DNA of 62,793 nt from the IMG/VR virus record IMGVR_UViG_3300023096_000006, positions 1 to 62,793 of that record. One strand, written 5' to 3'. Every line of letters starts with the position of its first letter. Position 1 is the stretch's first letter. The stretch is from a virus. The position numbers and the translations under genes are program-made. Of this stretch, positions 5,187 through 11,907 are shown in pieces. Under the pieces are notes generated by a model that was given only the letters and a program-made list of their open reading frames with translations, did not search any database and was not told where the DNA came from.

Positions 5187-5411
5187 TCATAGTCCTGTAT
5201 ACGGCTCTACTTCTGATTCGTCAAGAAACTCATCGAACGAATTGTGCGTTGTCTGCCAAACAAATGTACCCGCGTCGTGGTTAAAGATAGCCTCAACCGT
5301 GGGATTACATGGACATGTGAATTTGTGCTTGTGCTCGATAACGTCGTTCTCAGGCCACACCTCACACGTATTGTCGGAGGTCCAGTTTTGCAACCATTTG
5401 GCTTTCTGCAC
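5187..5411 (-). CDS. Unknown small protein, 74 aa
   Basis: The GTG start at 5411 follows a good GGAGG. The sequence has an HKHKFTCPCNP segment in the middle and an acidic C-terminus (FDEFLDESEVEPYTGL). The last codons overlap the -35 and -10 of the promoter at 5196-5224. It is the distal gene of the unit beginning at 6287. No family recognised. Confidence 0.6.
   Translation of the reverse strand: MQKAKWLQNWTSDNTCEVWPENDVIEHKHKFTCPCNPTVEAIFNHDAGTFVWQTTHNSFDEFLDESEVEPYTGL
5196..5224 (-). promoter_or_regulatory. Promoter TTGACG-N17-TATACA
   Basis: -35 TTGACG (5219-5224), spacer of 17 ending GCCG, -10 TATACA (5196-5201), embedded in the 3' end of the gene at 5187-5411. It would serve the gene starting at 5170. 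Confidence 0.68.
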
Positions 5412-5441
5412 TACTGGACCTCCAACATGAAACGTAGGAGA

Positions 5442-6287
5442 CTAGCTTACACTGGCATCCCGACGCGTGGCGGTGTTGGCCCGCTTGTTCTTCTTACGGA
5501 AGCTGCGGAGAGTCTTCTTGCTGAAGTTCTCCTTGAGCATCGGCTGGAGAAGAACGAACTCCGCAGGCGACGTGTAGTCAGCCCAGTCCCGCATGGGGAT
5601 GTTGGCCGAATCCAACTCTTCGATGACATCCAGCATGCGGCGCTCGTTCTCGGGCATCCAATCCATGCTCTCGTTGTAGAGGTCACCCAAGTCCTGCTCC
5701 AGGTACCCGTCCGTGTAGCCTTCGTCACCACGGTCAGCGAAGAACACATTGCTGTCTTCTTCACGGAGCCCAAAGGTGTCACCGGTACGGCGCGTGGCCG
5801 TGTCGTGACGGTTGGTGTAGAAGTCAGTGTCGTCATCGTCCCACCAGTGCTTGCTGGTGTAGCCGTAGGGGTTCTTGTCCGACTTGGGACCATAGAACCC
5901 GCCAGGCGTGTTCAGACGGCACAACGTGGCCCAGATGGAGTTGAGAGCCGTGTGGTACTTGTGGTTCCAGGAGTACCGCTCCGACGTGACCTTGAACTTC
6001 TCGTAGTCGATGGCGAGAGCGGCCTGCTTGATGCCCTCAGCGTACGCCTCACGGGTCGTGTAGAACCGGTAGTTGTAGTCCATCTGAGGAGTGTCGTGGA
6101 TGGTGGGGTTGAACGAACCCGGAACCATGTACGTGTCCATGAAGTAGCGAAGGTGCTCTTCCACACGACCACGAACCTGAAGCTCGTACTCACCATTGTT
6201 CGTCCACGCAAGAACGTCGGCGTCACCGGCGACCTTGGCCGGGACAAGGGCGGGCATGAGGAGCCCGAAGTCAAAGAATGCCCACAT
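5442..6287 (-). CDS. Conserved phage protein of unknown function, 281 aa
   Basis: The ATG at 6287 (MWAFFDFGLLMPAL...) is preceded by AAAGGA. The protein starts with a hydrophobic aromatic stretch, then is rich in Tyr, Trp and Asp, with a notable acidic patch (KHWWDDDDTDFYTNRHD) near residues 150-165 and a very basic tail (KKTLRSFRKKNKRANTATRRD). The basic tail and early promoter (6329-6357) point to an abundant early protein that could contact nucleic acid, but the family function is unknown to me. Confidence 0.75.
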   Translation of the reverse strand: MWAFFDFGLLMPALVPAKVAGDADVLAWTNNGEYELQVRGRVEEHLRYFMDTYMVPGSFNPTIHDTPQMDYNYRFYTTREAYAEGIKQAALAIDYEKFKVTSERYSWNHKYHTALNSIWATLCRLNTPGGFYGPKSDKNPYGYTSKHWWDDDDTDFYTNRHDTATRRTGDTFGLREEDSNVFFADRGDEGYTDGYLEQDLGDLYNESMDWMPENERRMLDVIEELDSANIPMRDWADYTSPAEFVLLQPMLKENFSKKTLRSFRKKNKRANTATRRDASVS

Positions 6288-6328
6288 GATGAATCCTTTC
6301 GTTGGTAGCTGCTGTAGCTGATACCTCA

Positions 6329-6357
6329 AAGATACAGGGTTAGTTGACGGATGTCAA
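6329..6357 (-). promoter_or_regulatory. Promoter TTGACA-N17-TATCTT with operator-like dyad
   Basis: -35 TTGACA (6352-6357), spacer 17, -10 TATCTT (6329-6334). The -35 is the left half of a dyad TTGACATCCGTCAA (6344-6357) that could be an operator. The leader to the ATG at 6287 is about 35 bases. Confidence 0.75.
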
Positions 6358-6669
6358 GCCCTCTCTAAGAACCCGGTCAAGCTCTTCGCGATTCAACGCC
6401 AAGTCGTGGTGCACACTGATGGTGAGGTCATCCGCCAACCCAAGTTCGAAAAGGCTCAACTCCAAACACTCAAACTTCCCGGCCTCGTCCCGCACGTAAA
6501 GATACAGGATTTCATCCTCCCAGTCGTCTTCGTACTCTACGACCTCAAAATCATCCACGTAGCCAACATAGGTGTGAAGGATGTCGTCAATATCGGTCCA
6601 GGAGACTTGCATGTACTGGCCAATCAAGGCAGTAGTCAGGTCGCGGTGAAGCAAGTCTGTCTTTGTCAT
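6340..6669 (-). CDS. Acidic early protein, 109 aa, probable leaderless mRNA
   Basis: The ATG at 6669 (MTKTDLLHRDL...) lies only six bases after the -10 TATACA, so the transcript probably begins at or next to the start codon. The product is strongly acidic (DDFEVVEYEDDWEDEILYLYV near residues 40-60). That composition resembles DNA-mimic or inhibitor proteins of phages, but no family is recognised and this remains speculation. Confidence 0.7.
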   Translation of the reverse strand: MTKTDLLHRDLTTALIGQYMQVSWTDIDDILHTYVGYVDDFEVVEYEDDWEDEILYLYVRDEAGKFECLELSLFELGLADDLTISVHHDLALNREELDRVLREGLTSVN

Positions 6670-6675
6670 ACTCCA

Positions 6676-6705
6676 TGTATACGGCGAAGGCCCGCCCTGT
6701 GTCAA
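6676..6705 (-). promoter_or_regulatory. Promoter TTGACA-N18-TATACA inside a hairpin
   Basis: -35 TTGACA (6700-6705), spacer 18 ending GCCG, -10 TATACA (6676-6681). The -35 sits in the loop of the 6686-6724 hairpin and the spacer forms one of its arms. Confidence 0.8.
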
Positions 6706-6724
6706 GCACTGTGGGCGGGCCTTC
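6686..6724. terminator. 12-bp GC-rich hairpin, terminator candidate overlapping a promoter
   Basis: GAAGGCCCGCCC (6686-6697) pairs perfectly with GGGCGGGCCTTC (6713-6724) around a 15-base loop. It ends the transcript of the gene at 6747-6938. No T-run follows on the minus strand, so termination may be partial. Confidence 0.6.
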
Positions 6725-6746
6725 TGTTGCCTAGGGTGTCGGGACG

Positions 6747-6938
6747 CTAGGCAGTCTCTGGGGTTTCAGCTTCTGTCTGGTCAGCAAACAGCATGTAGCG
6801 GGCGAGCTTATCAGCTTCCCCCTCAGCGACAAACACGATGGTACCGCCGACGTTGAAGATGTAGCCCTTTACATCGTCCTGCGTGTGATGGTACACAAGG
6901 ACTGCGGACTTGGTTGTGGTTTGAACTTGGATGGTCAT
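6747..6938 (-). CDS. Unknown small protein, 63 aa
   Basis: The sequence MTIQVQTTTKSAVLVYHH... is beta-rich, with an acidic tail (ADQTEAETPETA). It starts three bases after the DUF932-like gene and shares its promoter (8132-8160); the 6686-6724 hairpin follows it. Function not recognised. Confidence 0.65.
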   Translation of the reverse strand: MTIQVQTTTKSAVLVYHHTQDDVKGYIFNVGGTIVFVAEGEADKLARYMLFADQTEAETPETA

Positions 6939-6941
6939 GAC

Positions 6942-8108
6942 TTACTCGACAATCTGTGACAACTTGTAAGGGTTCACTGCTGGCTGTCCAGCGGTGTTGC
7001 CTTCATCCCAGATGCGGGCCTTCAGGCTGTTGAACGTGGCGCTAGGGATAGCTCCACCGATGCGCAAGAGCTTGTCCACCCGGTCTTCGGAGATTTCCGG
7101 GTCGTTGGCTGTCTGCGTAATGGCGTTCATCACGACGTACATGTTCAGGTCGTTCTCTGGATTTTCCAGAACCTCGTTGACACCACGGCGCTGAGTGACA
7201 GGAACGTTGTACGTGTCGTAGATTTCACTCACGACTTCACCCGTGTTCGAACCGAGCTTCAGAGAGGTAAGTCCCTGGATGAGGTCAAACTGGCTCTCCA
7301 TGCCCCCCAGAACGCTGTCTACGGCGTTCTGTGCCCAGGCGTACACATCCTGCTCGTCGTGCTCTCCACGGCGGCTGAAGACGTTGCTTACAGCGTCCAG
7401 AGTGGTCGTGGCACCGTTCGTGCACCACCAGCGGAACAAGTAGGTTTCAATCTTCGTCTGGCTCTTACCGATGAGAGAGTTCGTCAGGTGAATACCACCG
7501 GCCCACTCGTCAGACTCACCCGATGGAACATCGCTCATGCCGCCGCCCGAAATGTTGCGAGCGGCCTCGGGAATGATGAAACGTACATCCGTGCGAGCCA
7601 GGGAGTGATTGAACTTGTAGTCCGCATAGATGTTCGCTGAGCCGTAACGCTCTACGATTCCCTGCACTACCTCTCCCACCAACAGAGAGTTGGAGAAAGG
7701 GTTGATGGTCGGGCGTGTGAATGCCGCTACTGCCTGGTTGTCTCCCGTGGCGAGCATGTTGTAGGCGTTGTCACCCATGCCACCGGAGTACCAGTAGTTC
7801 AAGTGCTGCTCCAGAAGATTGTTCGGGAGCTTGGCTGCGTACTTGCCAGGAAGGCCGAAGGCTGCGCCAGCCTGTAGAGCGGCGTCCTTTGTCAGTGGAC
7901 GTTCTACACCGTTGACACGAATCACGGCGTCTACAGGTACCGTACCGTCCTTGTCCTCCAGACCGATGGCCCATGAAGGCTCAAAGGCAAAGAGAATCTT
8001 GTCGTCGGAAGAAATGAATGTCTGTTCCAGAGGCTCTGTCGAAGAAAGTCGAGCCTGAACCTGCTCCAGCGTAAGGAGCTTGCTCTTCATGGTGTCAAAA
8101 GCTACCAC
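6942..8108 (-). CDS. DUF932-like phage protein, 388 aa
   Basis: The protein resembles the DUF932 / phage-plasmid-like family common in phages and plasmids, with function unknown. Support comes from overall layout: an N-terminal beta region with KLPNNLLEQHLNYW, a central SLARTDVRF segment, and GGIHLTNSLIGKSQTKIETYLFRWWCTNGA near residues 200-235, the sort of GI-x-NSEVG-x-x-(S/A) block and Cys/Asn motif the family uses. The GTG start has GAGGAGG upstream, part of a small GACCT/AGGTC hairpin that could limit initiation. It is the first gene after a near-consensus promoter (8132-8160), so it is probably highly expressed early. Confidence 0.7.
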   Translation of the reverse strand: MVAFDTMKSKLLTLEQVQARLSSTEPLEQTFISSDDKILFAFEPSWAIGLEDKDGTVPVDAVIRVNGVERPLTKDAALQAGAAFGLPGKYAAKLPNNLLEQHLNYWYSGGMGDNAYNMLATGDNQAVAAFTRPTINPFSNSLLVGEVVQGIVERYGSANIYADYKFNHSLARTDVRFIIPEAARNISGGGMSDVPSGESDEWAGGIHLTNSLIGKSQTKIETYLFRWWCTNGATTTLDAVSNVFSRRGEHDEQDVYAWAQNAVDSVLGGMESQFDLIQGLTSLKLGSNTGEVVSEIYDTYNVPVTQRRGVNEVLENPENDLNMYVVMNAITQTANDPEISEDRVDKLLRIGGAIPSATFNSLKARIWDEGNTAGQPAVNPYKLSQIVE

Positions 8109-8131
8109 TGTAGACCTCCTCAGGTCACATG

Positions 8132-8160
8132 CTTATACGGCACAAGAACAAGAAAGTCAA
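8132..8160 (-). promoter_or_regulatory. Promoter TTGACT-N17-TATAAG
   Basis: -35 TTGACT (8155-8160), spacer 17 ending GCCG, -10 TATAAG (8132-8137). It starts just past the recA stop codon and drives the DUF932-like gene with a leader of about 17 bases. Confidence 0.85.
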
Positions 8161-8161
8161 C

Positions 8162-9415
8162 TTACAGGTCAACTCGGTTGCCTGCACCTGCTGTGGGAAG
8201 TAGTTCCTTGAACTCTTCTTCTTCAGCCTCAGAGATTTCCTGCTCCTCAGGAGTTGTGACTGCTTGGAGTGCAAGGTCATTGTCCTTGACGTACTGAGCG
8301 GCGTGCGCAATGACGGCATCCCGCCACTCAGGGTGAGCGTCAGCGGCTGCATTCAGAGCCTTGTCACTACGGATATTGGCACGCTGATGTCCGGTCTTCG
8401 TGCGCTCCATCCACTCAGGAGCAAGACCCTTGTCCTCCACCTTGTGGAAGTAGTAGTAGCCCTGGGAGTACATGACTTCCTTGGCGGCAAGAAGAATTTG
8501 CATGGCTGTCCAGAAGTTGTCGAAGCCCCTACCGAAGCGCACACGCACAACTGCCTTGCGGAACGGGCGTGCCACCTTGTTCTTGGTGACCTTGACTTCC
8601 ACGTTGGTAGCACCAGGAGTTTCTACTTCTTCCCCAGAGAGAGGGTCAATGCTCTTCTCCTTGATGTTTCCTACCTGCTTGTACTCCAGGCGCACGGACT
8701 CGTAGAACTTCAGAGCCACCCCACCGGGAGTACTCATCTTCGGCCCCAGGTGAGCGGGACGACGGCCAGACATGTCCAGAACCTCACGAAGGTGGTTCAC
8801 GAAGATGTTCAAGGTCTGGTGCCTGTAGAGAAGAGGAACCAGCTTCTGACCCAGGTCGGACATGAGCTTTGCCTGCACGGCAGGAAGGCTCTTACCAATC
8901 TCGGCAGAGGCCTTAGCAGAAGGCATCATGGAAGCTACGGAGTCCCAGATGACCATGCGGATGCGGCCAGTTTCGATTAGCTCTACGGCGATGTTCGCGC
9001 CGTCTTCCAGAGTGTCAGGCTGAACCAGCAAGAAGGAGTCGTCGTCAATGTCCAGACCCAGGCTCTTGCAATAGTCCTGGTCAATGGTGGCCTCGTAGTC
9101 CAAGTACAGAATCTTGTCTGTAGGGAGAATCTTGAAGACTGTTCCGTCAGTACCGGCAACTTCTCCACCCCCGGACAGGATGACCTTCTGCAAGGCTGCT
9201 GCGGTCTGGAGAGCGGTCGTGGTCTTACCGGAGGAGGGGGGTCCCGCAAGCTCCACGAGACGGCCTAGCGGTAGTCCTCCACCGATGATGTGGTCTAGAG
9301 CGATGTTTCCAGTCGTGATGAAGTAAGAGGGCTGCGCAATCTTAGAAACTGCGCCGATACCCGTCTTGAACTTCTTCTGGACCTGGAGCAACTTTGCGTC
9401 AAAGTCGTCGGCCAT
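8162..9415 (-). CDS. recA: RecA/UvsX-type recombinase
   Basis: A 417-residue RecA-fold ATPase. Walker A is GPPSSGKTT near residues 58-66, Walker B is MVIWDSVASMMP, and a PKMSTPGGVALKFYESVRLEY segment matches the RecA L2 and following strand. The C-terminal region is acidic (EEQEISEAEEEEFKELL). It should coat ssDNA and drive strand exchange in phage recombination-dependent replication. ATG at 9415 is chosen over upstream starts because of GGAGAA nine bases before it. It is the distal gene of a run RuvC-like, ssDNA-binding protein, polymerase, all closely spaced. Confidence 0.93.
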   Translation of the reverse strand: MADDFDAKLLQVQKKFKTGIGAVSKIAQPSYFITTGNIALDHIIGGGLPLGRLVELAGPPSSGKTTTALQTAAALQKVILSGGGEVAGTDGTVFKILPTDKILYLDYEATIDQDYCKSLGLDIDDDSFLLVQPDTLEDGANIAVELIETGRIRMVIWDSVASMMPSAKASAEIGKSLPAVQAKLMSDLGQKLVPLLYRHQTLNIFVNHLREVLDMSGRRPAHLGPKMSTPGGVALKFYESVRLEYKQVGNIKEKSIDPLSGEEVETPGATNVEVKVTKNKVARPFRKAVVRVRFGRGFDNFWTAMQILLAAKEVMYSQGYYYFHKVEDKGLAPEWMERTKTGHQRANIRSDKALNAAADAHPEWRDAVIAHAAQYVKDNDLALQAVTTPEEQEISEAEEEEFKELLPTAGAGNRVDL

Positions 9416-9425
9416 TAGAGTTCTC

Positions 9426-10019
9426 CTAGATGTACGCGGGCTGTACGCCCGTAAGCGTTGTGTACTCGTCCTGGTGACGGACAAGCCAATCGTTGATGAG
9501 GAAAGCCATAACGTAGTCGGTCATGGACTTTTCAAGAGGGTTCGTGTTCTTCTTCAGAACCTTGGTTCCCTCGGGGAGAGAGTCGATGTACTGCTGCACA
9601 AGGTCGGGAGGGTTGTATCCCAACTGTGCGGCGTGCTCTAGAGCTTTGGCGTCTCGGTACAGCAAGCTTTCCGCTTTGCTGAGGCCCTTAGGGGCTCGTG
9701 CTACACCCTCGTAGTCTTTCATCCACGTGCTGGGATTGACGAAGTAAAACGAGAAATCTTGCAAGGCGAGCATGAGCATGCCCTGTAGGCGGGTCACTGG
9801 CTTTGTCATAGCTTGTGAAGAAACCCCGTAAGGTACGTCCTCAACAAGAATGTGAAGCGTGTGACCCCGAAGTCGGTTGCATACCTCAAAGAGCGTGTTG
9901 ACCCACTCGACGGGTGACCTACCGGCAGAGTCGCCCTGCCAGCGGACCTGACCGTCCTCGTCCCGCAAGACTGCTGCTGAGAACTTAGAGGCCAGGTCCA
10001 CTGACAGGTAGAAAATCAC
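9426..10019 (-). CDS. RuvC-like Holliday junction endonuclease, 197 aa
   Basis: The fold pattern of RuvC/RNase H is visible: SVDLASK with Asp8 in the first strand, LVEDVPYG with a catalytic Glu near residue 60, and KSMTDYVMAFLIND near 165 with a C-terminal Asp. Acidic residues of this type hold two metal ions for strand cleavage. The gene ends ten bases before recA and starts three bases after the ssDNA-binding protein gene. It should cut four-way junctions during recombination or packaging; the endonuclease VII-like gene at 3929-4321 could share that role. Confidence 0.83.
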   Translation of the reverse strand: MIFYLSVDLASKFSAAVLRDEDGQVRWQGDSAGRSPVEWVNTLFEVCNRLRGHTLHILVEDVPYGVSSQAMTKPVTRLQGMLMLALQDFSFYFVNPSTWMKDYEGVARAPKGLSKAESLLYRDAKALEHAAQLGYNPPDLVQQYIDSLPEGTKVLKKNTNPLEKSMTDYVMAFLINDWLVRHQDEYTTLTGVQPAYI

Positions 10020-10022
10020 GGC

Positions 10023-11003
10023 TTAGATGCCGTTCAGGAGAGCGTCAATGTCGTCATCCGAAGAAGCTCCACCGGAAGAGGCCTCAGGCTGACCGGCGTC
10101 GATACCTAGGTCTGCCAGGCTTGTGGCAGGCTCAGGAGTAGCGATGGCCCAGCCGTCTGCATCCTTGTCCTGAGTAGAGCCACTGTTCAGGAGGTCGTCA
10201 AGACCTTCCTGAAGAGAAGCACCAGAGCCGATGTTGCTCATAGCCGCGTCCGTGGCAGAGATTGTCTGCACACCCGTAGCGATGGCCCACGCCTCGTTGA
10301 TGGCCTTGATGTCGAACTCAATCTGCTTCTCGCTCTTCTTGGAGCCACAGAAGATAGACAGGTCAGGAGCCAGGTTTTCCTTGGCCATGAGAGCCTGCAC
10401 GTACTTCTTGCGCTCGTCGTTGGCGAGCCATGCACCATCCATGGAAATGGAAATGTCGTAGCCGTGGAACGCAGGGTTCTCGGCCTTGAAGATGACATCG
10501 TGCTTGCGGAGGTCGAAGCCCTGCTGCTTGAACTCGTAGAGCTTGGAGAACACCTTGTCAGTGAAGGAGTAGACAAGAGTCTGAGCACCAAACGGGTCCT
10601 TGACTTCCAAGCTGTTTGGCTTGGTGTCGTACTTCAGAAGGTGAAGCGCGAATCGGCGCTGAGGAGCGTAGAAGCGGTCGGAGCGCTTAGCTTCTGCACA
10701 CAGAGGGCAGTGCTCAGGGTCGGACCCATCTTCGGAAAGGACTCCGTAGTCGCCCAAGCAGATAGGGCGGGAAACGAACTCGTATACGTAGTCCTCGTAC
10801 TGCGTGCCGTCGCGGCGAGACTTGGTTTCCTTCTGAGGAAGACCGCCTACCAGCTTTGGCTTTCGCAGGTTGTGAACGAACTCAGCTACCGGTGCCTCTA
10901 GGACAGCTACACGGGCGATTTCGCCCTTCTTGTCTAGCTTGAACTTGGGGTAGTCGTAATCGTTCTTCTTGATGTTCTCTTCGGTAAATTCTACGCGAGG
11001 CAT
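10023..11003 (-). CDS. Single-stranded DNA-binding protein, gp32-like
   Basis: A 326-residue protein with an EHCPLCAEAKRSDRFY zinc-knuckle region near residues 95-115 inside an OB-fold-like core, then a long Gly/Ser/Asp-rich tail ending SSDDDIDALLNGI. An acidic, flexible C-terminus that docks replication proteins is the hallmark of phage SSBs such as T4 gp32. Its position between the RuvC-like nuclease and polymerase region supports this. The leader has a strong hairpin (11038-11070) that could bind the protein itself for autoregulation, as in T4; that is inference. Confidence 0.78.
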   Translation of the reverse strand: MPRVEFTEENIKKNDYDYPKFKLDKKGEIARVAVLEAPVAEFVHNLRKPKLVGGLPQKETKSRRDGTQYEDYVYEFVSRPICLGDYGVLSEDGSDPEHCPLCAEAKRSDRFYAPQRRFALHLLKYDTKPNSLEVKDPFGAQTLVYSFTDKVFSKLYEFKQQGFDLRKHDVIFKAENPAFHGYDISISMDGAWLANDERKKYVQALMAKENLAPDLSIFCGSKKSEKQIEFDIKAINEAWAIATGVQTISATDAAMSNIGSGASLQEGLDDLLNSGSTQDKDADGWAIATPEPATSLADLGIDAGQPEASSGGASSDDDIDALLNGI

Positions 11004-11037
11004 TTTCGTTCCTATCAGGTGTTTTTAATAGTGGGAG

Positions 11038-11070
11038 CCTAGTAGCGGCTCAAGTACAAGCCTACTAGGT
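11038..11070 (-). promoter_or_regulatory. Leader hairpin before the ssDNA-binding protein gene
   Basis: CCTAGTA and TACTAGG pair, extended by GGCT/AGCC after a two-base bulge, about 35 bases before the ATG at 11003. No T-run follows, so it is more likely an RNA control element or operator than a terminator. No convincing promoter was found beside it. Confidence 0.5.
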
Positions 11071-11088
11071 TTCATAGGCGCGTGGCGC

Positions 11089-11604
11089 TTATGTTTGTAC
11101 CTCTTGCGAGGTCACAAATTGCTGAATTCGAAGCATCTGAAGTACGTCCTCACGTAGCTTCTCCAGTCCCCAATAGCACTGGCTGATGACATCAAGAGTT
11201 TCAGATGCTTGGGACTCTGCGTTCTTCATACGGTGAGCTTCCCGCTTCTCCTGCAAGGAAGCAAGAGACGCTGCGGAATTCTTCTCAGCGGCACTGACGA
11301 ATTCTTGTACACGGGTTGTACGGGCAGAGTCCATGGCCTCGTCATATCGCACGGTGGCATCGAACTCTGCCTGCTCACGCATTCTCATGATGCGTCCCTT
11401 AGCCTGGCGTGCCTTGGACTGTAGTTCTTCTACCCGGTCCAGACGAACACGAACTCTCTGAAGCATGTCCAAGGCGGCAGACTGTCCTAGCTCGTAAGCC
11501 GGTAGCTGTACCTTGCCCTTGGGGTCTTCAGCCTCGCCGTGACGTAGCTCTAGCGCCTCGCTGGCCCATTCCAGTAGGACTTTCTCTAGGCTTCCATCAC
11601 TCAT
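11089..11604 (-). CDS. Coiled-coil protein, 171 aa
   Basis: ATG at 11604 (MSDGSLEKVLLEW...) overlaps the stop of the preceding gene. Residues 50-150 are almost all helix-forming with regular Leu/Ala/charged spacing, predicting a long coiled coil. There are no catalytic motifs. It lies between the polymerase and ssDNA-binding genes, so a structural or mediator role in replication is possible, but no family is recognised. Confidence 0.7.
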   Translation of the reverse strand: MSDGSLEKVLLEWASEALELRHGEAEDPKGKVQLPAYELGQSAALDMLQRVRVRLDRVEELQSKARQAKGRIMRMREQAEFDATVRYDEAMDSARTTRVQEFVSAAEKNSAASLASLQEKREAHRMKNAESQASETLDVISQCYWGLEKLREDVLQMLRIQQFVTSQEVQT

Positions 11605-11899
11605 TCTGACCCACAATCTTTTCCGTGAGAGCGTTGCGCTTGTTCACAACCTGAGAAAGCTGTTCGGCAACGGCAGAGCCGGGTCCGTAAATGTGAGGGA
11701 AGTGCTGCACCTTGTAAAGCAGAATGAAGGATTCAGCAATGAGTTGCAAGAGACGGTACTTATCCGTCAGCTTCATCTTGGTAATGACCTTATCTGAGTG
11801 CTCTGCGAAGTGAAGAGCCAAATCGGCCTCGTCAACTTCCACATCCTGCTTCACCCAAATGCCCTGGATTTCCTCAGAAGCCCCTAGTCGTACATGCAT
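11597..11899 (-). CDS. Unknown protein between polymerase and coiled-coil genes, 100 aa
   Basis: The product MHVRLGASEEIQG... has an acidic N-terminal half and a helical C-terminal half (KYRLLQLIAESFILLYKVQHF). Its start is eight bases after the polymerase stop, with AAAGAGA before it, and its end overlaps the next gene. Probably translated together with its neighbours. No function assigned. Confidence 0.68.
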   Translation of the reverse strand: MHVRLGASEEIQGIWVKQDVEVDEADLALHFAEHSDKVITKMKLTDKYRLLQLIAESFILLYKVQHFPHIYGPGSAVAEQLSQVVNKRNALTEKIVGQNE

Positions 11900-11907
11900 A
11901 GTCTCTT

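Noticed and set aside
5244-6308. 354-codon open frame on the + strand
   Set aside because: It lies opposite the real minus-strand gene at 5442-6287, which has a promoter and a good ribosome-binding site. The + frame has the Val/Arg/Leu-rich composition of an antisense shadow.
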